Below, in pieces: positions 10,101 to 18,426 of a stretch of 64,000 nucleotides of DNA (its first letter is position 1; each line of letters starts with the position of its first letter). The stretch is from NCBI GenBank assembly GCA_903860915.1, contig CAIOSJ010000016.1, positions 1 through 64,000 of the forward strand. Direction: 5' to 3'. The DNA comes from an uncultured Actinomycetes bacterium. GTDB taxonomy: Bacteria > Actinomycetota > Acidimicrobiia > Acidimicrobiales > RAAP-2. The notes beneath the pieces were generated by a model. The model did not search any database, was not told the DNA's origin, and saw nothing but the letters and a program-made list of their open reading frames with translations. The translations under genes and the position numbers were made by a program.

Positions 10101-10605
10101 AGTTCCAGGTCATGTTCACATGCAAACCTGGCAACTCTTCACGAGGGCTATCACGCATTACGGGCTCGGAGATTTTGACGCAGCTCTCGCAGCGGCTTCC
10201 ACATCTCTAGCCCTCGACCCCACTGGTTTCAACGCCTCAACCGCAGCAGCCATCAAGGCGAGAACAGCGATTTGGCTGAAGTCGCGCGAGGTTGCCAATT
10301 CGTCACTCGTCGTTCTGTCGGAGTTTCCGGGTGACTACATCTTTAACGTGCACGAAGAAATCAGGGCTGGGCTCATGGCCCTCGACGGTGAAATCTCCAG
10401 TGCAGAAGAGCTGTACCGCACAGCCGCCGCTACGTGGCGCCGTCTGCATTGTCGGCTCGACCTGGGCCTCACCTTGTTAGAGATGATGCACCTCTGTGGC
10501 CGATCCGAGGCAACGTCTGAACTCTACGACGAAGCCGCCAGTATCTTTAGTGAGCTCGGCGCCACAGAACTTGCTGGCCGTTTACAGCAATGTCTTTTTC
10601 GCTAA
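7147..10605 (+). CDS. Zinc-ribbon adenylate cyclase / STAND ATPase / helical-repeat protein
   Basis: 1152 aa. A double zinc ribbon opens the protein (Cys 3, 6, 17, 20 and 28, 31, 42, 45). A class III cyclase follows (about 65-240) with all key residues: Asp75 in LFVDLVGFT, Lys115 and Asp119 in EKFIGDAVMAVWG, Asp187, Asn190 and Arg194 in LGDTVNSAAR, the pattern of an active adenylate cyclase. The ATPase has Walker A GLPGIGKS (290-297) and Walker B LLVFEDIQWAD. The C-terminal ~600 residues are TPR-like. GAGAGG upstream of the ATG is a fair ribosome-binding site. Likely a cytosolic sensor coupling ligand or nucleotide state to cAMP synthesis; the signal is unknown. The 3' end is 10 bp from the convergent third cyclase gene. 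Confidence 0.9.
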   Translation: MKCTACQETSPDGKPFCANCGTPLSQSCATCSSPIIPGKNFCADCGSPVQSVPTRPEPARTPVAERRLCSILFVDLVGFTSLSEERDPEAIRELLTRYFDRAQDIVSRYGGTIEKFIGDAVMAVWGAPIANEDDAERAVRAGLELVAAVDDLGREAGVENLLARAGVVTGEAAITIGKVSEGMVLGDTVNSAARIQAAAEPGTVYVDDATYRASNGAIAFIEIGSLSVKGKENQIQTWQATRVVGRRKGLGRSERLEPPFAGRDDDLRMIKDLLHATAREQRVRLVSVIGLPGIGKSRLAWEFLKYIDGLAEDVYWHQGRSASYGEGVTFGALAEMVRTRAEINEGDDRLIAVTKLHACVEEYGADPDECQWLEPRLGQLLGIVELENVTRDELFSAWRTFFERISQRGLTLLVFEDIQWADPGLLDFIESILEWSRNFPIMVVTLSRPELRDRRPDWGSGLRNFSSLYLDPLTEPEMRTMIGGFVEGLPEQVTTSVLARAEGIPLYAVETVRMFVGKGFLVEVEGKYRVDGDISTLEIPESLHALIASRLDSLPGEQRALLQDAAIVGISFAPETLVGTIAAERSNLDLQLRDLVRKEFLRYEADPRSPEFGQYGFIQGVIAEVALSMLSRRDRSAKHLAAARYFENSDDEEMAIVVAAHYSSAYEATPENERTSEGAQQAGEWLKKAGDRAALLGSVVQALEFYVQSLEKLPPSETRRKLLRTTADIARKAQQDSLAWDLVHEGIELSNEVGDLVEVAMLQAHRLGLQSTWKNSAELTVEEATEALSQMGADFDATARTEILSALAGAGLALARYETLSKCSDEILAIGERVRSDKIFLLGLRYRATFLANTGRPREAVLLSREVLTLGEATDDLEQVCSGHFMLSMTNTTNDLHDAFLHGLEATSHARKLGMRPTERMSLLNTTEYAIALGLWEVARQQIEELRELGLDEDTLTTLNLMSAEIAALSGDATESRKLLESDVVVPGHVHMQTWQLFTRAITHYGLGDFDAALAAASTSLALDPTGFNASTAAAIKARTAIWLKSREVANSSLVVLSEFPGDYIFNVHEEIRAGLMALDGEISSAEELYRTAAATWRRLHCRLDLGLTLLEMMHLCGRSEATSELYDEAASIFSELGATELAGRLQQCLFR

Positions 10606-10615
10606 GCCCGACTTT

Positions 10616-13282
10616 TCAAACTTTGGTGGAGGCTTCTCGCAGTTTTGCACGGGCGATAACGTCAGCAATCCGAGCACTTCCCTCGGCAAGGCTCAGGGCT
10701 GCACCGTCGCTAGCGATGCGCTCGTACTCAGACTTACCTAGAGAGTCACGAATCACCGAGAGGGCTGCGGGAAGTCCGTCAACGAATGTGTCGAAGGAGA
10801 TACCTCGAGCCAAAATCGCGTGGAGGCACATGGCGTCTTCCAACTCTTGCTCAGCCACGAGCACGACAACCGCACGCACCAACGCTGAAGCCACCATGGT
10901 GTCACCACTGACCGACCACTTGTCTAAGAGGAGTTGGAAGGAGTCCCATTGCGCCACCTCTTCACGAAGGAGGTCCCCCAAGGCACTCAGGAGCATTCCG
11001 TGCACAAAGGTATTTCCTGACGCGGACGACATGGCAATTGCTTCTTGTGCCAAAGTCAAGGCCTTCTCAACATCACGTGGCGCTAAAAAAAGAGCCTGAG
11101 ATCCCACTGCAATCGACGCGAACGACTTCATGGCCGATCCTCGACACAAGGTGACGCGCTCGGCCACGGATTCTGTTGTCATTTCTCGGCCGGTAACCAC
11201 ATCGATATATAGTCCGAAGGCCATACCGAAGCGGTCGTAACCGTCGAGTTCATCAGCGGCGAGATCGGCCAGAACTTCGTAGGCCCGTTCCACGTCGCCC
11301 TCGAAGAGAGCAATCTGGGCCAGGTCGCCACAGGCCCAAAGGAAAGGCTCGTACTCTCCACTCCTCGACGTCGCTATGGACTCAATCCCGAGGGCCTTAG
11401 CCTCCTCGAGCCGCCCTACGGCCCAGGCGCTATCGGACGCCATGGTGAGAAGCAGGGGCAGTTTGGGATGCTTCATCGCCCGAGCAATGTCGACAACCTC
11501 TAAACACCACTCGTAGGTTTCCGTGCGTAGCGCAAATCTAGCCACTTCGTGCGAGCAGGCCGCGATAATGATGGCGTGGTCATCGAGACCGCGCTCTCGG
11601 GACCAACGAAAAGCTGCTCGGAGATTAGATATCTCGTGATTGATGAAAACGTAAGATTCGGGCTCTCGAGGACTGCGGAATGCCGCAAAGTTCTGCTGGC
11701 TCAACTCCGCAAAATGAGCGGCGTGAAAATCACGGGCGTCGAGGGCGACCCCCGATTCGGCGAGATACTCTTCAGCGAATTGGCGAATAGTTTCCAAGAG
11801 GGAGAAGCGAACCGAGCCATCAATTCGCTGCGTTTGCACCAAGGACTTGCGGAGCAGAGAATCAATAAGGTCGAGCATGTCGTATTCGTCTATCTCCTCA
11901 TTGAGGTGGTTATAGACGGCGGCCAAGGTACTGGACAGGAAGCCGTCGGAAAAGGTGGCGGCGAACTGCAAAACACGCTTTTCGGTCTCGTCCAATAGGT
12001 CGTAGGACCACTGCACTGCGGTGCGTAGCGTCTGGTGGCGGTCACTCTTGCGTCGCGTACCCGTGAGCAGTCGGAAACGTTCGTCGAGCCGATCACGAAT
12101 CTGCTCGGCGCTCATCGAGCGAACGCGTGCCGCGGCCAATTCGATGGCGAGGGGAATAGCGTCCAGACGTCGGCAGATCTCAACAATGAGATCAATGGAG
12201 CCCTCGGCCACGAATTCGGGGGCGGCCGCACGTGCTCGCTCCACAAACAATTCGGTGGCCGCCGAATCTGGACCCGTCTCGAGGGACGGAACCGGCCACA
12301 TCCATTCACCTGGTACCCCGAGGGCCTCGCGGCTGGTGGCAACTAGCTTCACATCGATGCACCTGCTTAATATCTTACTTACCAGTGGAGATAGTTCCTC
12401 GAGAAGATGCTCGCAGTTGTCCAACAGCAGGAGCATCGACTTGCTTGAGAGAAATTCGATCAGCGTGGACTCCCACGTTCCCCCGGCTTGAGGCGACAGT
12501 AGGAACACTGACGCAATCGCCTCCGTCAAACCCTCTCCGTCGGCAATCGGTGCGAGTTCTACCATCCAGACGCCATCGCGATAGTCACTTGCACCGTCGG
12601 CGACCGACTGAATAGCCAGTCGGGTCTTACCCACGCCGCCCACGCCGACCAGGGTGACGAGTCGATGTTGCGACAAGAGCTCACGCACGGTAGCGATCTC
12701 CGCGCCACGACCTACGAAACTCGTGGTCTGTTGCGGTAAATTACCCGGAATCGCGTCTAAGGTCCGCAGAGGTGGAAACACCCGTTGGAGACCTTCGGCT
12801 ACAACCTGATAAAGATTCTGCGTCTCCGAGAGGTCACGTAGGCGACAGGGGCCTAAATCCATTAATTCGTTACGGGATATCAAATTCGCCGTCGATGCGG
12901 ACAGCACAATTTGACCACCGTGACCCGCCGACATAATGCGAGCAACCCGATTAAGAATTGGTCCAAAGTAGTCTCCACTACGGCGTTCAACTTCCCCGGT
13001 CGCTACACCCATACGCACTGGCAACTCCAGCTGGCGTTGCGCCTCTATCGGAGCGGCGACACCGTTGGTCGGCGATGCGAATACGCAGCACATCCCGTCA
13101 CCCGTGTGCTTGAAGACTGTCCCACTGTGAGCTTCGACAATTGTTCTGAGAACTTCATCGTGAGCGGTGAGCGCAACCCTCATCGCGACTTCGTCGGCCT
13201 CCCATAATTTCGTCGATCCTTCGATGTCGGTGAACAGGAAAGTCAGGGTGCCCGATAGCTCGTCGGATGGGCTCAAAGTCAT
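10616..13282 (-). CDS. Class III nucleotide cyclase / NB-ARC-like ATPase regulator without HTH
   Basis: 888 aa from ATG 13282. The cyclase domain (about 10-165) has Asp19 in FLFTDIEGST, Lys58 and Asp62 in FKHTGDGMCCVF, and GDYFGPILNRVAR with Asn111 and Arg115; the purine-selecting Asp is Pro108. An NB-ARC/STAND ATPase follows, with FVGR, Walker A GVGGVGKT (213-220) and MLLLLDNCEHL. Helical repeats fill the rest. This layout is that of mycobacterial cyclase-NB-ARC-LuxR regulators, but no LuxR-type HTH is present at the C-terminus. The start is chosen because TATTCT sits 6 nt upstream. An in-frame ATG at 13300 and a longer frame to 13513 are less likely because they run into the divergent gene. 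Confidence 0.85.
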   Translation of the reverse strand: MTLSPSDELSGTLTFLFTDIEGSTKLWEADEVAMRVALTAHDEVLRTIVEAHSGTVFKHTGDGMCCVFASPTNGVAAPIEAQRQLELPVRMGVATGEVERRSGDYFGPILNRVARIMSAGHGGQIVLSASTANLISRNELMDLGPCRLRDLSETQNLYQVVAEGLQRVFPPLRTLDAIPGNLPQQTTSFVGRGAEIATVRELLSQHRLVTLVGVGGVGKTRLAIQSVADGASDYRDGVWMVELAPIADGEGLTEAIASVFLLSPQAGGTWESTLIEFLSSKSMLLLLDNCEHLLEELSPLVSKILSRCIDVKLVATSREALGVPGEWMWPVPSLETGPDSAATELFVERARAAAPEFVAEGSIDLIVEICRRLDAIPLAIELAAARVRSMSAEQIRDRLDERFRLLTGTRRKSDRHQTLRTAVQWSYDLLDETEKRVLQFAATFSDGFLSSTLAAVYNHLNEEIDEYDMLDLIDSLLRKSLVQTQRIDGSVRFSLLETIRQFAEEYLAESGVALDARDFHAAHFAELSQQNFAAFRSPREPESYVFINHEISNLRAAFRWSRERGLDDHAIIIAACSHEVARFALRTETYEWCLEVVDIARAMKHPKLPLLLTMASDSAWAVGRLEEAKALGIESIATSRSGEYEPFLWACGDLAQIALFEGDVERAYEVLADLAADELDGYDRFGMAFGLYIDVVTGREMTTESVAERVTLCRGSAMKSFASIAVGSQALFLAPRDVEKALTLAQEAIAMSSASGNTFVHGMLLSALGDLLREEVAQWDSFQLLLDKWSVSGDTMVASALVRAVVVLVAEQELEDAMCLHAILARGISFDTFVDGLPAALSVIRDSLGKSEYERIASDGAALSLAEGSARIADVIARAKLREASTKV

Positions 13283-13288
13283 TTCCAG

Positions 13289-13294
13289 AGAATA
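13289..13294 (-). promoter_or_regulatory. -10 element of leaderless promoter (third cyclase gene)
   Basis: TATTCT on the minus strand, 6 nt before the ATG at 13282. It decides between this start and the ATG at 13300. Confidence 0.55.
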
Positions 13295-13350
13295 GAACAT
13301 CCCACATTCTGAACGCGTCTTTCGAATGATACGGATTTCGATTGTCGTAG

Positions 13351-13356
13351 TAACCT
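13351..13356 (+). promoter_or_regulatory. Possible -10 element for the ABC-F gene
   Basis: TAACCT lies 8 nt before the GTG at 13365 in the short divergent gap. It is slightly further out than the other leaderless sites here, so weaker. Confidence 0.35.
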
Positions 13357-13364
13357 TCTCAACC

Positions 13365-15074
13365 GTGGCTATTCTTCTTGATCTCCAGAAAGTCACCTTC
13401 GAAGGTGCGGACCGCACCATTATCAAGGAACTCTCCCTCACCATCTCCTCGGGCGACCGAATCGGGGTCGTTGGAATTAATGGAGCCGGAAAATCAACAC
13501 TTCTCAATCTCATTGCGGGCGATCTAGCGCCAGATAGTGGAATTATCCATCGGGGGAAGGGCGTTCAAACGGGCGTTTTGCAGCAAATCCCTGTTTTACC
13601 CAAGGGGACTGTTCGTCAAGCCATTGGAGACGGCTGGCAGGCCGACTCGGCCCTCGACCGACTCGGAATGATGGCGGCCGTTGACAGTGATACTCAAAAT
13701 CTGTCTGGGGGCCAGGCGAAGCGGGTCGCCCTCGCCCGCGTGTTTGCCGAGCCTGACGATCTACTCATTCTCGATGAGCCAACCAACCACCTCGACCTCG
13801 CCGCCATCCAGTGGCTAGAACAACAAATAACTCAATTTCGAGGCGCCGTCATTCTGGTCAGCCACGATCGATTCCTTCTCGATCAAGTCACCACCCGGAT
13901 GGTTGAAATTGACCGCGGATCAACCTTTGTTCACGCGGGGGGTTATTCTCGCTATCTCGAAGCCCAAGCCGAACGTGAAGAGCAGGCGGAGCGTGCCGAA
14001 GCGACTCGTCGTAATCTCGCGCGCACGGAATTGGCGTGGTTGCGCCGTGGGGTTAAGGCGCGTTCCACTAAACCACAAGCGCGCATCGACGCCGCGCAAC
14101 GTCTACTCGCCCAGCGCCCCGACGGACCGTCACGCTCTGGGGAACTCGACCTATCGGTAGAAACTCCGCGACTCGGTAACACGGTGATCAAGGCGCACCA
14201 GATTTCTTTTGCGTACGACGAATCCCGCGACATCATCAATGATGTGTCCCTCGAACTCGGCCCTGGGGATCGGATCGGGATCGTCGGACCGAACGGCGCT
14301 GGAAAATCAACCTTCATGAACTTAATGGCCAAAGTTCTCGAACCTCAGCGCGGAACTGTCAAGCACGGACCAACCGTGAAGCTGGCTTTTTTCGACCAGA
14401 GCGGTGGGAATTTCAATCCTGAAAAGACTGTTCAAGAGTTGGTGGCTGGCCCCCAAGGAGTGCCGGGCTCGGTAGCCGACATCGCGCTGATGAAGCGCTT
14501 TTGGTTCACCGGGGCCACCCCAGGAACCAAGGCAAAAAACCTCAGTGGCGGTGAGCGGCGGCGTCTGCAGTTGTTGCTCGCACTCGCTCTTCGCCCCAAC
14601 GTACTTTTTCTCGACGAACCAACCAATGACTTAGACCTGGAGACCATTCGCCTCATCGAAGAATTCTTAGCCGAGTGGCCGGGCACGCTTGTTGTCGTTT
14701 CGCACGACCGAACCTTTCTCTCGCGCACGACTGATCGACTCATCGAAGTGAGATACGACGGTTCCATCACCGACGTCCCAGGAGGCATCGATGGCTGGAT
14801 AGCCAGAGCGGCCGGTGTCGAACGCAATCTCACCTCGGCGGGCTCGGCCTCGGTCGAAACATTTGAATCGACGAGTGGAATACCAAGGGGCAAACAAATT
14901 CGTGACGCAGAAAAAGCCATGTCGAAGCTCGACCGACGTCGAGCAACCCTGAACGAGAAGATTCTTACTTCGAGTGATCCACTCGAACAAAAGGCATTGA
15001 GTAGCGAGCTGAATGCGCTACTTGTCGAGTTGTCAACAGCCGAAGAGCGTTGGCTCGAACTTTCAAACGGTTAG
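13365..15074 (+). CDS. ABC-F family ATPase (Uup/EttA-like, ribosome-associated)
   Basis: 569 aa from GTG 13365. Two ABC domains without membrane helices: Walker A GINGAGKST and signature LSGGQAKRVALARV with LILDEPTNHLDL in the first; GPNGAGKST, LSGGERRRLQLLLAL and LFLDEPTNDLDLETI in the second. An Arg-rich linker joins them (about 200-265) and a C-terminal charged coiled coil (about 510-569) resembles Uup. ABC-F proteins act on the ribosome in translation or antibiotic protection rather than in transport. The frame is open further upstream, but homology begins at the ILLDLQKVTF segment. Stops of this gene and of the convergent serine hydrolase share bases 15072-15073. Confidence 0.9.
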   Translation: MAILLDLQKVTFEGADRTIIKELSLTISSGDRIGVVGINGAGKSTLLNLIAGDLAPDSGIIHRGKGVQTGVLQQIPVLPKGTVRQAIGDGWQADSALDRLGMMAAVDSDTQNLSGGQAKRVALARVFAEPDDLLILDEPTNHLDLAAIQWLEQQITQFRGAVILVSHDRFLLDQVTTRMVEIDRGSTFVHAGGYSRYLEAQAEREEQAERAEATRRNLARTELAWLRRGVKARSTKPQARIDAAQRLLAQRPDGPSRSGELDLSVETPRLGNTVIKAHQISFAYDESRDIINDVSLELGPGDRIGIVGPNGAGKSTFMNLMAKVLEPQRGTVKHGPTVKLAFFDQSGGNFNPEKTVQELVAGPQGVPGSVADIALMKRFWFTGATPGTKAKNLSGGERRRLQLLLALALRPNVLFLDEPTNDLDLETIRLIEEFLAEWPGTLVVVSHDRTFLSRTTDRLIEVRYDGSITDVPGGIDGWIARAAGVERNLTSAGSASVETFESTSGIPRGKQIRDAEKAMSKLDRRRATLNEKILTSSDPLEQKALSSELNALLVELSTAEERWLELSNG

Positions 15075-16018
15075 GGCTTAGGTCCCAAAGCGCCCCACAG
15101 GGCCGTGCCAATGGCGTTCAGGGTGGCGACGCCCACTTCCTTATTGGAATTCTGTGCGCTCATCATGGCCACCAGGTAATTACGTCCGGCTCCGTGGACC
15201 CAACCTAGAGAGTTGACCTGCCAGCGAAAACTACCCAGCGGCACCCAACCATTTTTCAGTGCCACCGTTACACCCGTTGGTACGCCGCCGCTCGCCCCCC
15301 ACCGTTGGTCGGGCACGACGTGTTCCATGAGTTGCAAAATCGTTGCTTGGTTGGCGGCCGACACCACTTTCGACGGAAGAACCAAGTTGGCCAGAAGCGT
15401 CAGTTGGTCAGTTGGGGTCGAAGGAGTAATTCCCCAGCCCGGGAAGGGCGATCCCATGCAGTAGGTGCAGTGGTTCGTGCCCGTGGATACAAGGCCAATT
15501 CGGTTGTTGAACGCAGCGAGTCCGTCTGGTCCCCCGATGACATTCCACAACACGTCGGTGGCGGCATTGTCACTGTTTTGAATCATCGGCTTTAACAAGG
15601 TGAGTGGATCGAGCTGCGCCACGGTTCCCTTCGTCGCAGGCGAATGGGCTGGCCCCATTGTGAGGAGGGTTGCGGCGATGTCAACTTTGACCATACTGGC
15701 CGTCATCTGCGGACCAGACGGACCAAATAACCACGATCGACCCGTAACGAGGTCGCGAACCGCCACCTCAGTGACCCCGGGCCGAGACGCGAGGGCCGCC
15801 GAGACCGCTACCACAACGCGTGGGTCGGTAGGGATTTTGTGTGGTCGATTCACGTGGTGCTTCGGTACTACGGCGAGAGTGGAACGCGAAGTACTGAGTA
15901 CCGTGACCGCGGCCGTCACTGATACGAGGCCAAGCACGACCAAGGTGACAACGAAGAACGACAACACCTGCATCCGCCGGTGACTTTTCACCGATGCGTG
16001 GCGTCCGCGCTGTGCCAT
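15071..16018 (-). CDS. Membrane-anchored serine hydrolase, class A beta-lactamase-like
   Basis: 315 aa. One N-terminal membrane helix (about 16-42) anchors or exports the domain. The class A triad of motifs is present: S-M-V-K at 108-111, S-D-N at 149-151 and K-N-G in TVALKNGW replacing KTG. This fits beta-lactamase-related hydrolases of actinobacteria, which may be lactamases or peptidoglycan-acting enzymes; the usual Glu166 loop could not be placed with confidence. The start at 16018 follows AGGTGGAAA. A longer frame to 16168 overlaps the upstream gene and has no membrane-protein character. The gene shares stop-codon bases with the convergent ABC-F gene. Confidence 0.8.
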   Translation of the reverse strand: MAQRGRHASVKSHRRMQVLSFFVVTLVVLGLVSVTAAVTVLSTSRSTLAVVPKHHVNRPHKIPTDPRVVVAVSAALASRPGVTEVAVRDLVTGRSWLFGPSGPQMTASMVKVDIAATLLTMGPAHSPATKGTVAQLDPLTLLKPMIQNSDNAATDVLWNVIGGPDGLAAFNNRIGLVSTGTNHCTYCMGSPFPGWGITPSTPTDQLTLLANLVLPSKVVSAANQATILQLMEHVVPDQRWGASGGVPTGVTVALKNGWVPLGSFRWQVNSLGWVHGAGRNYLVAMMSAQNSNKEVGVATLNAIGTALWGALGPKP

Positions 16019-16097
16019 CGATTTTTCCACCTGACCGAGTCGTACTGCAGAGTTAGAGCAATATTCCCAGTTTTCGGTGTTCGGCGGGGTGATACTC

Positions 16098-16994
16098 CTA
16101 GGGCAACCGGTCAGCTCGCCAACGGGCGTAGCGACCCCGAGAACGCAGGGAGCCCTCCCCATCTTCACTGGCCACTAGCGGTGACGTGGCCAGGAGCCGG
16201 GCACCCACGCCCAGGGTCAAGAGTTCACCAATTTCCACGGCCACGCGGTACGGGCCGTGACGAAAAGTATCACCGAAGAGAACCGCGCCGAGAAGCATGG
16301 AGGCGATGGGGTTCACCAGAATGAGCGTTGATTGCGAGGCCGCGAAGGATCCCGTTTCGAAAGCTCGCTGCATGAGGAAAAAAGAAAACCCACCGATAAT
16401 CGCCAACCCGTAAAGAGACGGCGACCGAACTAGGGCCGCAGGGTTCGATAGTTGCTCACTGGCCACCTTGGTGCACGCGGCAGTCACCGCGAAGCCCATG
16501 GCGGCGGCGGTGGCGAGTCGAATAGCTCGTCTCGTTACATTCCGCGAGCCTCCACCCCACGTGAGGGCTGCCATAAGCGCTATCGCCACGAGGACGGTGG
16601 CGAGCCAGGTAGCGGTCGTTGCTGACGTCACGCCCGCACGCGCTGAACTCGTGCTTAAAAAACCCGTTAAACCAATGGCCATAGCTGCCACCGAGAACAC
16701 GTCTCTTCGACTCAGCGTAAATCCGTACCAACTCCATAGAACCAGGACAACGAAGGGTAGCTCCGCGACCAGGATTGGTTGTACCGTCGTCAGACTGCCG
16801 ACGTTCAGGGCCGCCACTTGGGTCGCAAAACCCAGAGCCATCACACTGACCCCGCCAAGCCACACCCGCTGACTCAGCATCCGACGAACCAGACCACCGT
16901 TGATTTCGCCCGCCTGTGGCTCCACGCCAAGTCGCTGCATAATGCTGCCCAGCGCGTTGAGTAGGGCCGTCACCACAGCGAGAAAAATGACCAC
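16098..16994 (-). CDS. DMT/NIPA-like multi-pass membrane protein
   Basis: 298 aa from GTG. About nine or ten hydrophobic helices in two similar halves, with ALNVGSLTTVQPILVAELPF and later ILVNPIASMLLGAVLFGDT, typical of drug/metabolite transporter superfamily proteins; the arrangement recalls actinobacterial NIPA-like members. Substrate unknown (NIPA proteins are linked to magnesium). TAGTCT lies 6 nt before the GTG, so the mRNA is probably leaderless. The stop is 79 bp from the start of the serine hydrolase gene on the same strand; co-transcription is possible but not shown. Confidence 0.7.
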   Translation of the reverse strand: MVIFLAVVTALLNALGSIMQRLGVEPQAGEINGGLVRRMLSQRVWLGGVSVMALGFATQVAALNVGSLTTVQPILVAELPFVVLVLWSWYGFTLSRRDVFSVAAMAIGLTGFLSTSSARAGVTSATTATWLATVLVAIALMAALTWGGGSRNVTRRAIRLATAAAMGFAVTAACTKVASEQLSNPAALVRSPSLYGLAIIGGFSFFLMQRAFETGSFAASQSTLILVNPIASMLLGAVLFGDTFRHGPYRVAVEIGELLTLGVGARLLATSPLVASEDGEGSLRSRGRYARWRADRLP

Positions 16995-17000
16995 GCGACC

Positions 17001-17006
17001 AGACTA
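17001..17006 (-). promoter_or_regulatory. -10 element of leaderless promoter (DMT/NIPA-like gene)
   Basis: TAGTCT on the minus strand, 6 nt before the GTG at 16994, with no Shine-Dalgarno. Confidence 0.6.
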
Positions 17007-17049
17007 GGTCTCCCACAGTTGCACACTGAGCGCGTGCCGGGGGTGATTC

Positions 17050-18426
17050 CTAGCGGCGCAAAATTCGTTCGTGTAGGCGAGCCGACTCCGCATCTATCCA
17101 CAGTTCTTGCTGCGGTCGTGAAGCGGGCCCACTGGCTCCTGGAGATTGACGAGCCCGCAATGACGCTCCGGGAGCGTAGTCCTCTAGCGTGCCCGGATAA
17201 CCGTGCTCCATCGCTAGTTGCGCTAATGGCGTATTGGTTGAGAGTGCCTCGGCTACCAAGCGACCGACTTTTTCGTGGGCTTGGCGAAATGGTTCCCCAG
17301 CCACTACTAGACGTTCGGCAACGTCGATGGCTCCGAGGAGGTCATCGTTGGCTGCGGCCGCTGCAGTCGCTTCGTGGAACTCCATAGATCGAAAGGCACC
17401 GGCGAGTGCCGCGAGTACCACCAGGGCGCTGGTAACCGAATCGAATAGTGGTTCCTTATCCTCCTGCAAGTCGCGGTTGTAGGCCAATGGGAGACCCTTC
17501 AGCATCACGAGAACGCTGGTGAGATTTCCGACCAATCGCCCACTTTTACCACGAGCCAATTCCGCCACGTCACTATTTTTCTTCTGTGGCAACATCGATG
17601 AGCCGGTGGTGAAGGCGTCACCCAGGGTAGCGAATCCAAATTCGCTACTCGTCCACAGCACTAGCTCCTCACCAATCCGTGAAAGGTGTACACCGAGAAG
17701 GGCAATGTCGAAGAGAGTTTCTGCGACAAAATCACGGTCGCTCACCGCATCCATCGAATTAGCAAAGGGCTCACGAAAGCCGAGCAAGCCTGCCGTATAA
17801 CCGGGGTCGATGGGTAAGGAAGTTCCGGCTAACGCACCCGCACCCAGCGGCGAGACGTTCAGCCGTTCTCGCGAGTCACAGAGTCGGTCGATATCACGCA
17901 AGAGCGCGCAGACGTGGGCCGACAGGTGATGCGATAGCAGCACCGGCTGAGCTCGTTGCAGGTGGGTGTAGCCCGGGAGGTAGGCGTTGGAAAACTTCGC
18001 CGCCTGTTCCCGTAGTGCCGTCGTGAGTTCCAAGGTGGCTAGGGCGATTTCCGTAATCGCGTCGCGGGCAAATAACCGGAGCGTGGTGGCCACTTGGTCG
18101 TTGCGACTTCGTGCGGTATGAATTTTCGCCCCGGTCTCGCCGGCGAGTTCGGTGGCGCGCCGTTCGATCGCCATGTGAATGTCCTCATCGGTTTCGCTAC
18201 GAACAAACTCTCCCGAGGCGAATTCCCCCTCTATCTGCTCGAGAGTCGAGGTCAGCACCAGCGCTTCCCTGTTCGTCAGTAAACCAACGTGTTCTAAGCC
18301 TGCGACGTGAGCCTTAGTTCCCATGATGTCGTGGTGATACAGGACGTGGTCAAAGGAGTAACTCTCCGAGAGAGACCACAGCGACGCCGCCATCGGCGAA
18401 CTGAAACGACCACTCCACAGCGTCAT
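17050..18426 (-). CDS. argH: Argininosuccinate lyase
   Basis: 458 aa, normal length. It splits argininosuccinate into arginine and fumarate, the last step of arginine synthesis, as a cytosolic tetramer. The fumarase/aspartase-superfamily signature GSSMLPQKKNSDVAELARGK is clear, as are T-A-R-S-R-N-D-Q and G-Y-T-H-L-Q-R-A-Q-P. The ATG overlaps the argG stop (ATGA, 18423-18426), so it is the last, coupled gene of the arg operon. The C-terminal ~30 residues are Pro/Ser/Arg-rich and less typical. Confidence 0.96.
   Translation of the reverse strand: MTLWSGRFSSPMAASLWSLSESYSFDHVLYHHDIMGTKAHVAGLEHVGLLTNREALVLTSTLEQIEGEFASGEFVRSETDEDIHMAIERRATELAGETGAKIHTARSRNDQVATTLRLFARDAITEIALATLELTTALREQAAKFSNAYLPGYTHLQRAQPVLLSHHLSAHVCALLRDIDRLCDSRERLNVSPLGAGALAGTSLPIDPGYTAGLLGFREPFANSMDAVSDRDFVAETLFDIALLGVHLSRIGEELVLWTSSEFGFATLGDAFTTGSSMLPQKKNSDVAELARGKSGRLVGNLTSVLVMLKGLPLAYNRDLQEDKEPLFDSVTSALVVLAALAGAFRSMEFHEATAAAAANDDLLGAIDVAERLVVAGEPFRQAHEKVGRLVAEALSTNTPLAQLAMEHGYPGTLEDYAPGASLRARQSPGASGPASRPQQELWIDAESARLHERILRR

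Noticed and set aside
2411..13282. Known antiphage system (Avs-like or CBASS)
   Set aside because: STAND and cyclase domains occur, but there is no CD-NTase, nuclease, TIR, protease or pore-forming effector beside them, and class III cyclase is not the CBASS enzyme. Kept as a signalling block of unknown purpose.
13283..13513. N-terminal extension of the third cyclase protein
   Set aside because: The extra residues are the reverse of the ABC-F start region and lack homology; the cyclase domain begins about 10 residues after ATG 13282, which has a -10 element 6 nt upstream.
16019..16168. 50-residue extension of the membrane-anchored serine hydrolase
   Set aside because: It overlaps the upstream gene, is not hydrophobic and would put the membrane anchor internally; ATG 16018 has a Shine-Dalgarno.
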